DNA from: Mediannikoviicoccus vaginalis
Lineage (GTDB): Bacteria; Bacillota; Clostridia; Tissierellales; Peptoniphilaceae
Assembly: GCF_928097925.1 (NCBI RefSeq)
Contig: NZ_CAKMRI010000001.1
Coordinates: 558,001-622,000, forward strand
Direction: 5' to 3'
DNA: 64,000 nucleotides
Both the position numbers and the translations under genes were made by a program. How positions within the stretch are numbered: position 1 is the first letter of the stretch; each line of letters begins with the position of its first letter. Shown one piece after another: positions 19,492 to 28,461 of the stretch. The notes under the pieces are model-generated. The model was not told where the DNA came from. It made no database searches and worked only from the letters and a program-made list of their open reading frames with translations.

Positions 19492-20050
19492 ATACTTCCT
19501 CTTCTTCAGGTAACTTCTTTAATTTAGAATTTAAAACAAGCATTCTAATTGAAGGAAGTAGTTTTATTAAAAGTGCAATAAGGGCTATAAAAACTGCTAT
19601 ACCAATTCCTGCAGCTAATGCGCCTTTTGGTACGTTTTCCATTGACTTAGTAACTTCTTCACTCATATTTGAAGTAGCTGCTCCAGTTTTATTTATAGAT
19701 GTGAAAATTCCAGATACAAAGCTATAAGCTGCCAAAATTAATGTAAGGGCATAAGGTATGATGTCAACTTTTACCTTTTCTATAATCCTGTTTCTGTTTT
19801 TAAAAGCCACAACCACACAATAAATACCAATAATTACAGTTAAAACAAGTATTATTTTATCAAATGTTGTTGGTTCAAAGTCTGCAGGATTAACTCCTAA
19901 GTCTTTAAGTTGTTCCAATTGTTTTAAGTAGGACTTTGTAATAAAGGTGTCTATTATACTCTTAATTCCAAATAGCGCCGATATTACTGCAATAACCAAA
20001 TAAAAGTTATTCCAAAATCCCATTTTTTTATAAATTTCATCTCTTTTCAT
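19484..20050 (-). CDS. Four-helix membrane protein of the exporter operon (YknW-like position)
   Basis: This 188-residue protein has four hydrophobic segments (about 12-35, 55-75, 92-115, 140-165). The ATG at 20050 has AGGAGG eight bases upstream; a longer reading is possible but lacks this site. I do not recognise the family. As first gene before the fusion protein, ATPase and permease it occupies the place of YknW in the Bacillus YknWXYZ exporter, so it may assist assembly. It overlaps the next gene by 8 nt. Confidence 0.75.
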   Translation of the reverse strand: MKRDEIYKKMGFWNNFYLVIAVISALFGIKSIIDTFITKSYLKQLEQLKDLGVNPADFEPTTFDKIILVLTVIIGIYCVVVAFKNRNRIIEKVKVDIIPYALTLILAAYSFVSGIFTSINKTGAATSNMSEEVTKSMENVPKGALAAGIGIAVFIALIALLIKLLPSIRMLVLNSKLKKLPEEEEVYE

Positions 20051-20075
20051 AATTAACCTCCTTAGTGTATTAGCA

Positions 20076-20117
20076 TTATGATACATTAATCATAACATCA
20101 ATTTTTATTTTTGTAAA
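20076..20117 (-). promoter_or_regulatory. Promoter with overlapping palindromic operator (exporter operon)
   Basis: On the minus strand, TTTACA (20112-20117) and TATGAT (20089-20094) are 17 bp apart. A 7-bp inverted repeat TTATGAT-N6-ATCATAA (20076-20095) covers the -10 box. This suggests a repressor site controlling the exporter. Confidence 0.6.
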
Positions 20118-20152
20118 CAACTTTACACATATTTTGCAAAATTTTTTTAATT

Positions 20153-20186
20153 GTTGAGGCGGTATGTTAATTCATACCCCCCCAAC
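20153..20186. repeat. Imperfect hairpin between nrdG and the exporter promoter
   Basis: Arms GTTG/CAAC and GGTATG/CATACC surround a TTAATT loop with a run of seven C. It lies upstream of the exporter promoter and downstream of the nrdG terminator. It has no clear T-tract on the minus strand; on the plus strand T-rich sequence follows. Role unknown. Confidence 0.5.
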
Positions 20187-20202
20187 AGTTTCTTTTGTTC
20201 CT

Positions 20203-20228
20203 AAAAAAAGAGATGGATAACCATCTCT
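20203..20228 (-). terminator. Terminator of nrdDG, overlapping the nrdG stop codon
   Basis: The 8-bp arms AGAGATGG (20209-20216) and CCATCTCT (20221-20228) have an ATAA loop. A run of seven T follows on the minus strand. The base of the stem overlaps the TAG stop of nrdG at 20227-20229. Confidence 0.9.
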
Positions 20229-20721
20229 AAATTTTTATTTCTATGACTTCATTTGCTTTTAAAGTTTTTTTCAAGTCAATTAACCTTTGGTTTGAAGAAC
20301 CTCTAAATTTTAATTTCAAATCTTTTAAATCTTCAACAAATGGACCATCCACCAGCACATCACAGTTTTCTAAAATCTTTTTAGAGTCTTTGTCTTTAAT
20401 GAGTTTTTCATAGACGTATCCGGAAAAGATCCAAATATTTTTATCAGTGTTTTCTCTTATATATTCTACCTTTTCACAAAGCTCATGTGCATTGTCAAAT
20501 GGTTCTCCTCCCAATATGGTAAGGCCTTCCACTTCTTCTTTAGAAAGATTTCTTAAAATTTTTTCAGTAACTTCATCTGTCCACAAATTTCCAAACTCAA
20601 AGTCTTGGTACTCAGGGTTAAAACAATTTTTGCAGCCTATGGTACATCCCGTTACAAAAATTGTAGTTCGTATGCCTGGGCCATTTGCCACATCATAATC
20701 TCTAATCTGAGCAAATCTCAT
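20227..20721 (-). CDS. nrdG: Anaerobic ribonucleotide reductase activating enzyme (radical SAM)
   Basis: This 164-residue protein generates the glycyl radical on NrdD using S-adenosylmethionine and a [4Fe-4S] cluster. The radical SAM motif CTIGCKNC (C-x3-C-x2-C) is at about residues 26-33. The SAM-binding glycine stretch TILGGEPFDN follows. It begins at the nrdD stop codon, a shared boundary typical of nrdDG. Confidence 0.95.
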   Translation of the reverse strand: MRFAQIRDYDVANGPGIRTTIFVTGCTIGCKNCFNPEYQDFEFGNLWTDEVTEKILRNLSKEEVEGLTILGGEPFDNAHELCEKVEYIRENTDKNIWIFSGYVYEKLIKDKDSKKILENCDVLVDGPFVEDLKDLKLKFRGSSNQRLIDLKKTLKANEVIEIKI

Positions 20722-22841
20722 TAGATGTGAAGAACCCTTTCTTTAATCTCTTTAGTTCTTCCTTCGTTCCAGAAATTTTCTCCAAGGTAACCACAGGTTC
20801 TTCTTGTTACATTCATCTTTGAAGTGTCTTGGTTGTGACATTGTGGGCAGGTCCAGTTATTATCTTCGTCTAAAACTATTTCTCCATCGTATCCACAAAC
20901 TTGGCAGTAATCTGACTTTGTATTGAACTCTGCATATTGAATGTGATCATAGATGTATGAAACCATTGTTTCAAGAGCCTCTAGATTATGTGACATATTT
21001 GGAATTTCCGCATATGAAATACATCCGCCCCTTGAAAGGTCTTGGAATTGTGCTTCAAATTCAAACTTTGAAAATACATCTATATTTTCTCTAACGTCAA
21101 CGTGGAATGAGTTTATATAATATCCCTTGTCTGTAACGTCTTTAATAACGCCAAATCTCTTTCTGTCGATGGAGTTAAATCTGTGAGTTAGTGACTCTGC
21201 AGGTGTACCGTATAATGCAAAGCCAAGTCCAGTTTCAGCCTTCCACTCACTTACCTTTTCATTTAACTTTTTCATAACCTTTAGGGCAAACTCTGTCCCC
21301 TTAGGATCTGTATGGCTAACTCCCTTAGTTAGTAAAGTTGCTTCATAAACTCCGATGTACCCAAGGGTTACTGTGGCATATCCATTTATTAATAATTCTT
21401 GTATTGATTCGTGCTTTCCAAGTCTTGCTATGGCACCATGTTGCCAGTGAATTGGACTTGAGTCTGAATTTGCTCTTTGTAACAATTCATATCTTAGCAT
21501 ACAAACTTTTTTACAAAGTTCCAGTCTCTTTTCCAAAATATGGAAGAACTTTTCTTCATTTCCCTCTGCAAGAATACCAATTTGTGGGAGGTTTATTGTA
21601 ACAACACCCATGTTGAATCTTCCATCAAATTTATAGCTGCCATGTTCATCTTGCCATGGTGAAAGGAATGCTCTACATCCCATTGGTGAAAATACATTGC
21701 CTTCATAGTTTTCTCTCATCTTCTTAGCTGAGATATAATCAGGGTACATTCTCTTAGCAGTACATCTTATTGAAAGAGCAGTTAAGTAGTAGTACTTGCT
21801 GTCCTTATGGATATTATTTTCATCCAATACATATATCAGTTTAGGGAATGCCGGTGTAACATATACTCCAACTTCATTTTTTATTCCCTCTATTCTCTGT
21901 TTTAAAATTTCCTCAATTATTCTAGCAACTTCTTCTTCGTATTCGCTACCCTCTTCAATATGCATAAATAGCGTAACAAATGGAGCTTGTCCATTACTTG
22001 TCATAAGGGTATTTATTTGATATTGAATTGTTTGAATACCGGACTCTAAATCCTTTTGAGTCATTTCTTCAGCCATTTTTTCAGCTAGAGTAAGGTCCTT
22101 CATAACATTAAGTGCAAGATTTAGATTTTTTTCATAAGATCTTCTTAAATACTTTCCTAAGCACTTGATGTCAATACTTTGACCGCCATATTGATTTGAT
22201 GCAATCTGTGCAATTATTTGAGTCATTACATTACATGCAACTTGGAATGACTTTGGAGATTCTATCATCTTGCCATTAACTACAGTTCCATTATCCAACA
22301 TATCCTTCATGTTGACTAAGCAACAGTTAAACATAGGCTGTACAATGTAGTCCATGTCGTGAATATGTATTGCACCTTCGTCGTGGGCTTGAATAAGTTC
22401 TACTGGAATAATCTTTCTTCTAGCTATGTCCTTAGAAACTTCACCTGCAATTAAATCCCTTTGAGTTGAAGCGATGTATGCATTCTTATTTGAATTTTCC
22501 TTCATCAACTCATCATTTTCAGTTTCAAGCAGTCCTATTATACTATCGTCGGTAGTGTTCTTTTCTCTCTTATATGTCTGTACCGCTTTGTAGTTTTCAT
22601 ATGATCTTGCTGTAGCAGGGTTGTTGTTTTGAATAAGTTTATAATAAACTTGGTCTTCTATATCAAAAATAGACATAGTTCTTCCAGTGGTTTTTGCAAA
22701 GTCTTCTATTTCAGAAGCTATCTTTTCTGCCAGTCCCTCTTCATAAATTCCTGTGCTGGAATTCATTGCCTTTTCAATTGCAACAATTATTTTGTTTTTG
22801 TTAAATTCAACTAAATTTCCATCTCTCTTTTTTACTTTCAT
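20721..22841 (-). CDS. nrdD: Anaerobic ribonucleoside-triphosphate reductase (class III)
   Basis: About 706 residues. It reduces ribonucleotides to deoxyribonucleotides without oxygen. An N-terminal ATP-cone (about 1-90, KKRDGNLVEFNKNKI) serves allosteric control. Active-site cysteines occur in MFNCCLVNMKD and later blocks. The C-terminus has the structural zinc site (CQVCGYDG, CPQCHNQD) and the glycyl-radical loop RRTCGYLGENFWNEGR. ATG at 22841 has AGGTG upstream; a GTG at 22850 is the only longer choice. Confidence 0.97.
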   Translation of the reverse strand: MKVKKRDGNLVEFNKNKIIVAIEKAMNSSTGIYEEGLAEKIASEIEDFAKTTGRTMSIFDIEDQVYYKLIQNNNPATARSYENYKAVQTYKREKNTTDDSIIGLLETENDELMKENSNKNAYIASTQRDLIAGEVSKDIARRKIIPVELIQAHDEGAIHIHDMDYIVQPMFNCCLVNMKDMLDNGTVVNGKMIESPKSFQVACNVMTQIIAQIASNQYGGQSIDIKCLGKYLRRSYEKNLNLALNVMKDLTLAEKMAEEMTQKDLESGIQTIQYQINTLMTSNGQAPFVTLFMHIEEGSEYEEEVARIIEEILKQRIEGIKNEVGVYVTPAFPKLIYVLDENNIHKDSKYYYLTALSIRCTAKRMYPDYISAKKMRENYEGNVFSPMGCRAFLSPWQDEHGSYKFDGRFNMGVVTINLPQIGILAEGNEEKFFHILEKRLELCKKVCMLRYELLQRANSDSSPIHWQHGAIARLGKHESIQELLINGYATVTLGYIGVYEATLLTKGVSHTDPKGTEFALKVMKKLNEKVSEWKAETGLGFALYGTPAESLTHRFNSIDRKRFGVIKDVTDKGYYINSFHVDVRENIDVFSKFEFEAQFQDLSRGGCISYAEIPNMSHNLEALETMVSYIYDHIQYAEFNTKSDYCQVCGYDGEIVLDEDNNWTCPQCHNQDTSKMNVTRRTCGYLGENFWNEGRTKEIKERVLHI

Positions 22842-22871
22842 TTTAATCACCTGCTATTATTTTATAGGAAA

Positions 22872-22919
22872 TAACTACATATAGCAACCACAAGATGTAG
22901 GACACACTACATATAGTTA
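22872..22919 (-). promoter_or_regulatory. Tandem NrdR-like boxes upstream of nrdD
   Basis: The same 10-mer CTACATATAG occurs at 22875-22884 and 22907-22916, exactly 32 bp apart (three helical turns). Both fit the known NrdR box pattern acaCwAtATaTwGtgt in most positions; the upstream copy reads ACACTACATATAGTTA. Paired, phased boxes are the hallmark of NrdR control of reductase genes. No convincing core promoter was assigned. The rest of 22920-23040 shows no gene. Confidence 0.8.
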
Positions 22920-23040
22920 TTTGTCCTATGCAGTTCTTATGAATAATATTTACATTTAAACTACCCTTCAGCCATTTGTCGTGAGTAAATATGCATATAA
23001 AATAGTTTTAACAAATTTTCCTTGTGGAATTTTTTTAAAC

Positions 23041-23073
23041 ACAAGAAAACCGACAATTTTTTCAATCGTCGGT
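23041..23073 (-). terminator. Terminator of the envelope gene pair
   Basis: The 10-bp arms ACCGACAATT (23049-23058) and AATCGTCGGT (23064-23073) include one G-T pair. A T-rich tract follows on the minus strand. It lies after the polysaccharide deacetylase stop. Confidence 0.85.
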
Positions 23074-23083
23074 GTCTTTAATA

Positions 23084-23989
23084 TTATTTAAATTTTCCAA
23101 ACTTATAACCTAGGTCTTTGTAGTAGGCTATAATTTGTGGTAATGCTTGTATGGTTAGTTCCTTTGAAACATTGTCATGCATAAGTATTACTTGCATATT
23201 GGTTGTTGAACCCTCTGTAAGTTGTTTAACCATGTTGAACATACCTTCAGCTGTGGAAGGTCTTCTTGACTTAGGCTCTGCATCACCTGTCATATTGTTC
23301 CAGTCAATCCACTCAACGCCTCTTTCTTTTAAAGCAGCGTCTGCTCCTTCCAAATTTTGCCATGACATGTGCCCACCTGGATATCTCCAAGTATAATATT
23401 TGAAATCATCTCCCAAATATTTTTTTGTAACTTGGTCTATTTGATTAAACTCAGAAATTATATTTTCTGTATTGCCAACTCTACCTGGATATAAATAGCT
23501 ATAATCATGGCTATAGCTATGGGCTGCAATGGTGTGACCATCATCATGAATTTGTTTTAAAATGTCCTTTGTGTTGTCGTTTACATACTTACCTTGAACA
23601 AAAAATGTTCCCGGAACCTTATTGTCGTTCAATATTTTTAAAATCCTTGGAGAAGATGATGTGTCCGGACCGTCATCAAATGTTAAGAAAACCACTTTTT
23701 CACCAGTGTATTCCTTTTGTTTTCTAATAATGTCGCTAACTTCTCCCGCGTCGTATACCGCATCCGCATATGGATCTTTTAATTTTGGTTCTGTAGGTTT
23801 AGTTTCAGAAGGTTTTTCTGTTTCTTTTTCAGTTTCTTTTTCTTTCTTCGCTTTCTTCTCTTCAATTGCAATCTTTTTTATTTCAGCATCCTTTTCTGAA
23901 AAAGACTTCTGCTCCTTCATAAAAATTCCTACGATTAGGGCTAGTAGCACTAAAGATAATGCAATTATCGTTCCCTTTACCTTATTCAA
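23084..23989 (-). CDS. Membrane-anchored polysaccharide deacetylase (NodB domain)
   Basis: This 301-residue protein has an N-terminal anchor (about 5-24), a Lys/Glu/Pro-rich linker (about 40-75) and a NodB domain. All five motifs are visible: TFDDGPD, HSYSHD (metal His pair), RYPGGH, DWNNMTGD and the final ILMHD. It probably deacetylates peptidoglycan sugars outside the cell, which in other Firmicutes gives lysozyme resistance. Its start lies 15 nt downstream of the protease gene, so the two are likely cotranscribed. Confidence 0.9.
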   Translation of the reverse strand: MNKVKGTIIALSLVLLALIVGIFMKEQKSFSEKDAEIKKIAIEEKKAKKEKETEKETEKPSETKPTEPKLKDPYADAVYDAGEVSDIIRKQKEYTGEKVVFLTFDDGPDTSSSPRILKILNDNKVPGTFFVQGKYVNDNTKDILKQIHDDGHTIAAHSYSHDYSYLYPGRVGNTENIISEFNQIDQVTKKYLGDDFKYYTWRYPGGHMSWQNLEGADAALKERGVEWIDWNNMTGDAEPKSRRPSTAEGMFNMVKQLTEGSTTNMQVILMHDNVSKELTIQALPQIIAYYKDLGYKFGKFK

Positions 23990-24004
23990 CTAATCATCTC
24001 CTAG

Positions 24005-25207
24005 TTACTTCAATATTTCTATAGCTTTTTGTAATTGTGTATCTGTGTCTATGAAATCTGGGCCGAAGTTTATTATATCGTCAGGAAGCTTTACTTCAAT
24101 GTCTGGCTTAACACCAATTTCATGAATTTTATTATCCTTAGGTGTAAAGTACTCTTGTACCGTTAATTTTATTGCACCATTGTCATCAATTCCAAAGCTC
24201 TTTGCTGGAGCAATTGTTTGAACAATTCCCTTACCATAACTATTTTCTCCAACTATGGTTGCCTTCTTATAATCCTTTATTGCCCCTGACAAAATTTCCG
24301 ATGCTGAAGCTGAACCTCCATTTATAAGGACTACCATTGGAATGTTTTCTTCTTTAGCATCTGACATATCAACTTCTTCTTTTTTATTCTTGTCAACGGT
24401 CTTTACTATTGGTCCCTCTGGAAGTAAATAGTCTGCAATCTTAACACAGCTGTCCTTTAATCCTCCAGGATTATTTCTAAGGTCAATAATAATTCCCTTA
24501 ACATTTTGTGACTTAAGCTCTTCATAATTTTCTGTGAACTCTTTATAAGTGTGCTCACCAAACTGTGATATGTGTAGATATCCCAAATCATCAATAACTT
24601 TAGACTCAACTGTCAATAGTTTAATCTTTTCTACTTTTAAATCCATATCAATGCTGTCGTACGCGCCAGTAGAGTTCTTTCTCTTAATAACCAGCTTAAC
24701 TTCATCTCCGTCCTTGCCCTTCATAATGGCAGTGGCTTCGTTTAGTTTGTCTCCTGGATACACCTTTCCATTTACAGAATAGATTATATCGTCTGGTTTT
24801 ATTCCCGCTTTAAAAGCCGGCGAGTCCTTAATTGGAGACACAACTTGTATTAAGTTATCTTCCGTTACAGTTATAAAGATTCCTATTCCCTTGTACTCTC
24901 CAGAGGTTGATTGTTTAAAAGAATCAAACTCCTCTTTGGTTAAGTACTCGGAATATGGATCATTAAGACCTTTGAAAAGCCCTTTGTAAACTCCGTCTTC
25001 AAGTTTTCTCTCGTCTACGTCAAAGAGAAAGTACTTGTCTATTACTGCCTTCATTTGATTGGTCTTAGAGTATATATTAAAATCACTTTTATTTAAAATA
25101 ACTTTGTCGCCTGTTGTTATTGCCATTTTATTCCCCAATAAAAATGAACCTAACATCAGTGCAACAACCAATAGCGTCATGAAGACATATTTAAAACCCT
25201 TTTTCAT
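24005..25207 (-). CDS. C-terminal processing protease, S41 family (CtpA/CtpB-like)
   Basis: This 400-residue protein has an N-terminal membrane anchor (about 8-30), a PDZ domain (about 100-195) and an S41 serine protease domain. The catalytic dyad is visible: Ser301 in NGGSASASEI and Lys326 in NSYGKGIVQ, 25 residues apart as in the family. RNNPGG forms the oxyanion region. Such proteases cut extracytoplasmic substrates, for example in sporulation or envelope signalling. A putative substrate cannot be named. Confidence 0.93.
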   Translation of the reverse strand: MKKGFKYVFMTLLVVALMLGSFLLGNKMAITTGDKVILNKSDFNIYSKTNQMKAVIDKYFLFDVDERKLEDGVYKGLFKGLNDPYSEYLTKEEFDSFKQSTSGEYKGIGIFITVTEDNLIQVVSPIKDSPAFKAGIKPDDIIYSVNGKVYPGDKLNEATAIMKGKDGDEVKLVIKRKNSTGAYDSIDMDLKVEKIKLLTVESKVIDDLGYLHISQFGEHTYKEFTENYEELKSQNVKGIIIDLRNNPGGLKDSCVKIADYLLPEGPIVKTVDKNKKEEVDMSDAKEENIPMVVLINGGSASASEILSGAIKDYKKATIVGENSYGKGIVQTIAPAKSFGIDDNGAIKLTVQEYFTPKDNKIHEIGVKPDIEVKLPDDIINFGPDFIDTDTQLQKAIEILK

Positions 25208-25304
25208 ATTTCACCTCTATTTATAGTAACACAAATTTACATTTGTAAATATTACAAATTTCTTACAAATTTAATTTGCATTAACATCCTTCTATATTAT
25301 TATA

Positions 25305-25331
25305 CAAAAAAAGTGTGACTTAATCACACTT
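25305..25331 (-). terminator. Terminator overlapping the udp stop
   Basis: The 8-bp arms AAGTGTGA (25311-25318) and TCACACTT (25324-25331) enclose the TAA stop codon in the loop. A run of T follows on the minus strand. Confidence 0.88.
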
Positions 25332-26096
25332 ATCTTTTTTTATTTGAATCTTCAAAGCTTCTATGCCCGCTTTTATAACCAGGTCCACATCTTCAAAAAG
25401 TTCATTTGATAGGCCTTGCTTTTGTCTTTCTTGATTATTTATACATAGAAATAACGCGCCTGCCTTAACTTTTCTATATGAAGCCACTGTGAATAGTGTT
25501 GATGACTCCATTTCAGATGCTAAGCATCCCAGTCTTAGCCATGCATTCCACTTATTTTGAAGTTCGTAATAAACTGGCTTTGTTTCAGGACTATGTTGTC
25601 CATAAAAAGAGTCTTTGCTTTGAACAACTCCAACATGGTGTTTTAATTTTAATTTTTTTGCCCCTTCAATTATTGAGCTACATACTTCAAAGTTTGAAAC
25701 TGCAGGAAATTCCATTGGTGCATACTCCCTTGAAGTACCGTCCATTCTAATTGCTCCCGTAGCTATAACCAAGTCTCCTGCTTCTACGTCCAAATCCATT
25801 CCTCCACAGGTTCCAACCCTTATAAAAGTATGGGCTCCAATGTTTGCAAGCTCTTCAACTGCAATTGCTGTAGAAGGTCCACCTATTCCAGTTGAGCAAA
25901 CTGTAACAAGCTCTCCATCTAAATATCCATTGTAGATTGCATATTCTCTGTTGTTTGAAACTTCCACAGGATTATCGAAGTACTGTGATATTAACTTTGC
26001 TCTCTTAGGGTCTCCGGGAAGAAGTACATATCTTCCCACGTCCCCTTTTTTAAGTTTTATGTGAAATTGTTCATTTCCTAAAATCTCTTTTGCCAT
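25320..26096 (-). CDS. udp: Uridine phosphorylase
   Basis: This 258-residue nucleoside phosphorylase splits uridine to uracil and ribose-1-phosphate. Phosphate and ribose-binding motifs are LPGDPKRAKLI, STGIGGPSTAIAVEEL and IRVGTCGG. The EMESSTLFTVAS block and SKDSFYGQHSPE insert are of the Udp type rather than purine phosphorylase (DeoD). It serves pyrimidine salvage. It follows the subtilase gene by only 8 nt, an association without obvious functional logic. Confidence 0.9.
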   Translation of the reverse strand: MAKEILGNEQFHIKLKKGDVGRYVLLPGDPKRAKLISQYFDNPVEVSNNREYAIYNGYLDGELVTVCSTGIGGPSTAIAVEELANIGAHTFIRVGTCGGMDLDVEAGDLVIATGAIRMDGTSREYAPMEFPAVSNFEVCSSIIEGAKKLKLKHHVGVVQSKDSFYGQHSPETKPVYYELQNKWNAWLRLGCLASEMESSTLFTVASYRKVKAGALFLCINNQERQKQGLSNELFEDVDLVIKAGIEALKIQIKKDKCD

Positions 26097-26104
26097 TTTT
26101 ACTC

Positions 26105-28417
26105 CTATTTTGTTATCATCTCAAAAATATTATATGAGTTTTGTACTGTAATGGAATTTGTTCCACCAAGTATATAAAAATCTGAAATAGTCTTTCCTCT
26201 GTAATATGACTTTATTCCCTCTGGTAAATAATCTTGAGGAATAATTTGTAGTGGTGCATTAAGACGACCAAGAACCGGTCCTATGGAAAGTGCATCGGCA
26301 ACATTGTAGCCATTTGCAAAGAATATTGGATTATATTCTTCATAATAATTTTCATTTACCTTTGTTCCTGTTAGGAATCTGTCCTTGCCACTTAGTCTCT
26401 TTACTTCTTTTATACCAATTGACTTTAATTCATTTTCAACTGAGGTAGATACTGCGGAGTTTCCTCCAACAATAGTAACCTTGTTAACACCATATGACTT
26501 CAACATATTCTTTGCTGAAGCGCTCATTTTGTCCTTTGCCGTAAAGATTACAGGTACACCATCTCTAGATGATACTGAAACTATATTTATGGAGTCCGCT
26601 TCAATATAGCCATTTACTAAAAATACTTCCTTTGTGTTTTCAATGTCTGTTTTTCTTGCGATTTCCAAAGATGTTTCAATTCTATTTTTACCTGAAACTC
26701 TCTCCACTTCTGCATAGGACTTAAGCTCACTTTCAAGAGATTTTCCAATTGTAGATTCCCCACCAATGATAATTATCTTCTTCGGTTGAAGTTTATTTAA
26801 AGTAACCTTTGTGTCTACAGTTAAGTTATGGTTTGGAATTAACAATAATGGTCCATTTTGAAGATTTGTAAGTGAACCCATGCTAAGTCCATCTGCAAAT
26901 GAGTTTTGATTTGTTACATAAACATAGTCTGAATTGTCATAGAATTTGTTTGCAATTTTTAATGATGTTTCAGATCTATTCTTACCACTTATTCTCTGTT
27001 CACCAGAAAAATCATTATATTTTAATGATAACTCTACAGCCTTCGCTGCATCCACAAGGCCATATCCATATCCCATGTTAGGGCTTGTTGGAAACTGACT
27101 ATCTGTAAGTCTTTTTGCAGTTAAGGTTAAAATACTCTTCATTTGAGCATTGTCTAGATTTTTGTTAGCTTCTAGCATAAGTGCCATTACACCTGTAACT
27201 GTTGGAGTCGCAAGGGAAGTACCCTTCCATAATGAATAGGTGTTTTCTGAGTCAGCTGCATATACATCAACTCCTGGAGCAACCAATTCTGGCTTTATAA
27301 CTGACTTTGAGTCATCCAGTGGTGATGGCCCAAGTTTTGAAAAATATGCTAAATCATTATTTTTATCAACGGCACCTACTGCAATCGTCTTTAGGTTTGA
27401 TGCTGGATAGTCTATTGTACCAAGCTTATTGTTTTGCTCCTTATTTCCCGATGCAAAAACAGGAATGATACCTGCGTTTATCCAAGCGTCAATCATAGGA
27501 TCGAACCATTTTTCCAATGTGTTTTTACCCCATGAGTTATTTACTATATTTGGCGCAAGTTCCGCTCTTCCACCGGGCGCTAAGAACCATTGTGCCGCTC
27601 TTAAAATATTGCTATTATTTGTTGTCTTTTCTTTAAAGGCCCTTGCCGCAATCCACTTTGCCTTTGGTGCAACTCCAATATTTTTACCAACCGCCAGTGA
27701 CACCACTGCAGTACCATGGCCAGAGCTTGAAGAAATTGGCTCTTCAGACTCATCAAAAACGTCATACCAAGATGTGGATGCACCTTCTGTGTGGCCTCTC
27801 CAGTTTTCATATATTTCACTGTTCTTATATGTGGATCCTTGTAAATCCACGCCGCTATCTAAAAATCCGATTACTATATCTGTTCCATAAAGTTTATATT
27901 TATCTCTAACTTCTAAAACTCTAGTATCTTTAAGACTGCGTGTTTTATCGACTGATGCATAGTTAGAACTTCCTTTTTCAAGGTCTTTAAGTTCTACTTC
28001 TCCATTTTCAACAACTTCAATAATATTATCTAGTTTTATAACTTCCTTTATTAAAGATGTGTCTGCCTTAAGTCTAATGGAGTTTGTAATGTAAAAAGAC
28101 TCAACCTCTTGAACCTTTTCACTATTTTTCTCGATTATCTCTAAAGCTTCTTTTTGTGAAATATCAGCATTTTCTTTAAGCTCTTTAATAAATTCTTTCC
28201 TTTGATTTACCTGAGACGTTTTTGAACCTGAAAGGTCAACTTTATTTTTATTGTCCTTTTCATTTTCAAAAGTAATCAGTACGTCAATGGCCTCTCTACT
28301 TTCAATCTTATTTAAAAGCTCATCTGAAATTATAAATTCATTTCCCTTACTCACCGTTACTGTTATGGTTGTTAAAAAAATTGTCAACGCCATTATAAAC
28401 GAAATTATTCTCTTCAT
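26105..28417 (-). CDS. Cell-wall-anchored subtilisin-like protease with CWB2 repeats
   Basis: This 770-residue secreted protein has a signal peptide (1-24) and an inhibitor-like propeptide (about 28-145). The S8 catalytic domain has Asp187 (FLDSGVD), His234 (SSGHGTAV), oxyanion Asn (VNNSWG) and Ser401 (GTSLATP). From about residue 478 to the end there are three CWB2 modules, each starting RxSGKxRxxT and each with an IIGG or VGG turn. In Clostridioides, CWB2 triplets bind wall anionic polymers, so this is probably a non-covalently anchored surface protease. Confidence 0.93.
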   Translation of the reverse strand: MKRIISFIMALTIFLTTITVTVSKGNEFIISDELLNKIESREAIDVLITFENEKDNKNKVDLSGSKTSQVNQRKEFIKELKENADISQKEALEIIEKNSEKVQEVESFYITNSIRLKADTSLIKEVIKLDNIIEVVENGEVELKDLEKGSSNYASVDKTRSLKDTRVLEVRDKYKLYGTDIVIGFLDSGVDLQGSTYKNSEIYENWRGHTEGASTSWYDVFDESEEPISSSSGHGTAVVSLAVGKNIGVAPKAKWIAARAFKEKTTNNSNILRAAQWFLAPGGRAELAPNIVNNSWGKNTLEKWFDPMIDAWINAGIIPVFASGNKEQNNKLGTIDYPASNLKTIAVGAVDKNNDLAYFSKLGPSPLDDSKSVIKPELVAPGVDVYAADSENTYSLWKGTSLATPTVTGVMALMLEANKNLDNAQMKSILTLTAKRLTDSQFPTSPNMGYGYGLVDAAKAVELSLKYNDFSGEQRISGKNRSETSLKIANKFYDNSDYVYVTNQNSFADGLSMGSLTNLQNGPLLLIPNHNLTVDTKVTLNKLQPKKIIIIGGESTIGKSLESELKSYAEVERVSGKNRIETSLEIARKTDIENTKEVFLVNGYIEADSINIVSVSSRDGVPVIFTAKDKMSASAKNMLKSYGVNKVTIVGGNSAVSTSVENELKSIGIKEVKRLSGKDRFLTGTKVNENYYEEYNPIFFANGYNVADALSIGPVLGRLNAPLQIIPQDYLPEGIKSYYRGKTISDFYILGGTNSITVQNSYNIFEMITK

Positions 28418-28461
28418 GTACTTCTCCTAATAATTTTATTTTTTTCATTAGAATAAAAATT

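Noticed and set aside
20153-20186. Hairpin as a terminator or riboswitch
   Set aside because: It lies upstream of the exporter promoter and lacks a T-tract on the transcribed strand; nrdG already has a clear terminator.
22853-22890. Core promoter for nrdD with TATAAA just before the gene
   Set aside because: The leader would be about 12 nt and could not hold the full ribosome site; the -35 candidate has poor spacing.
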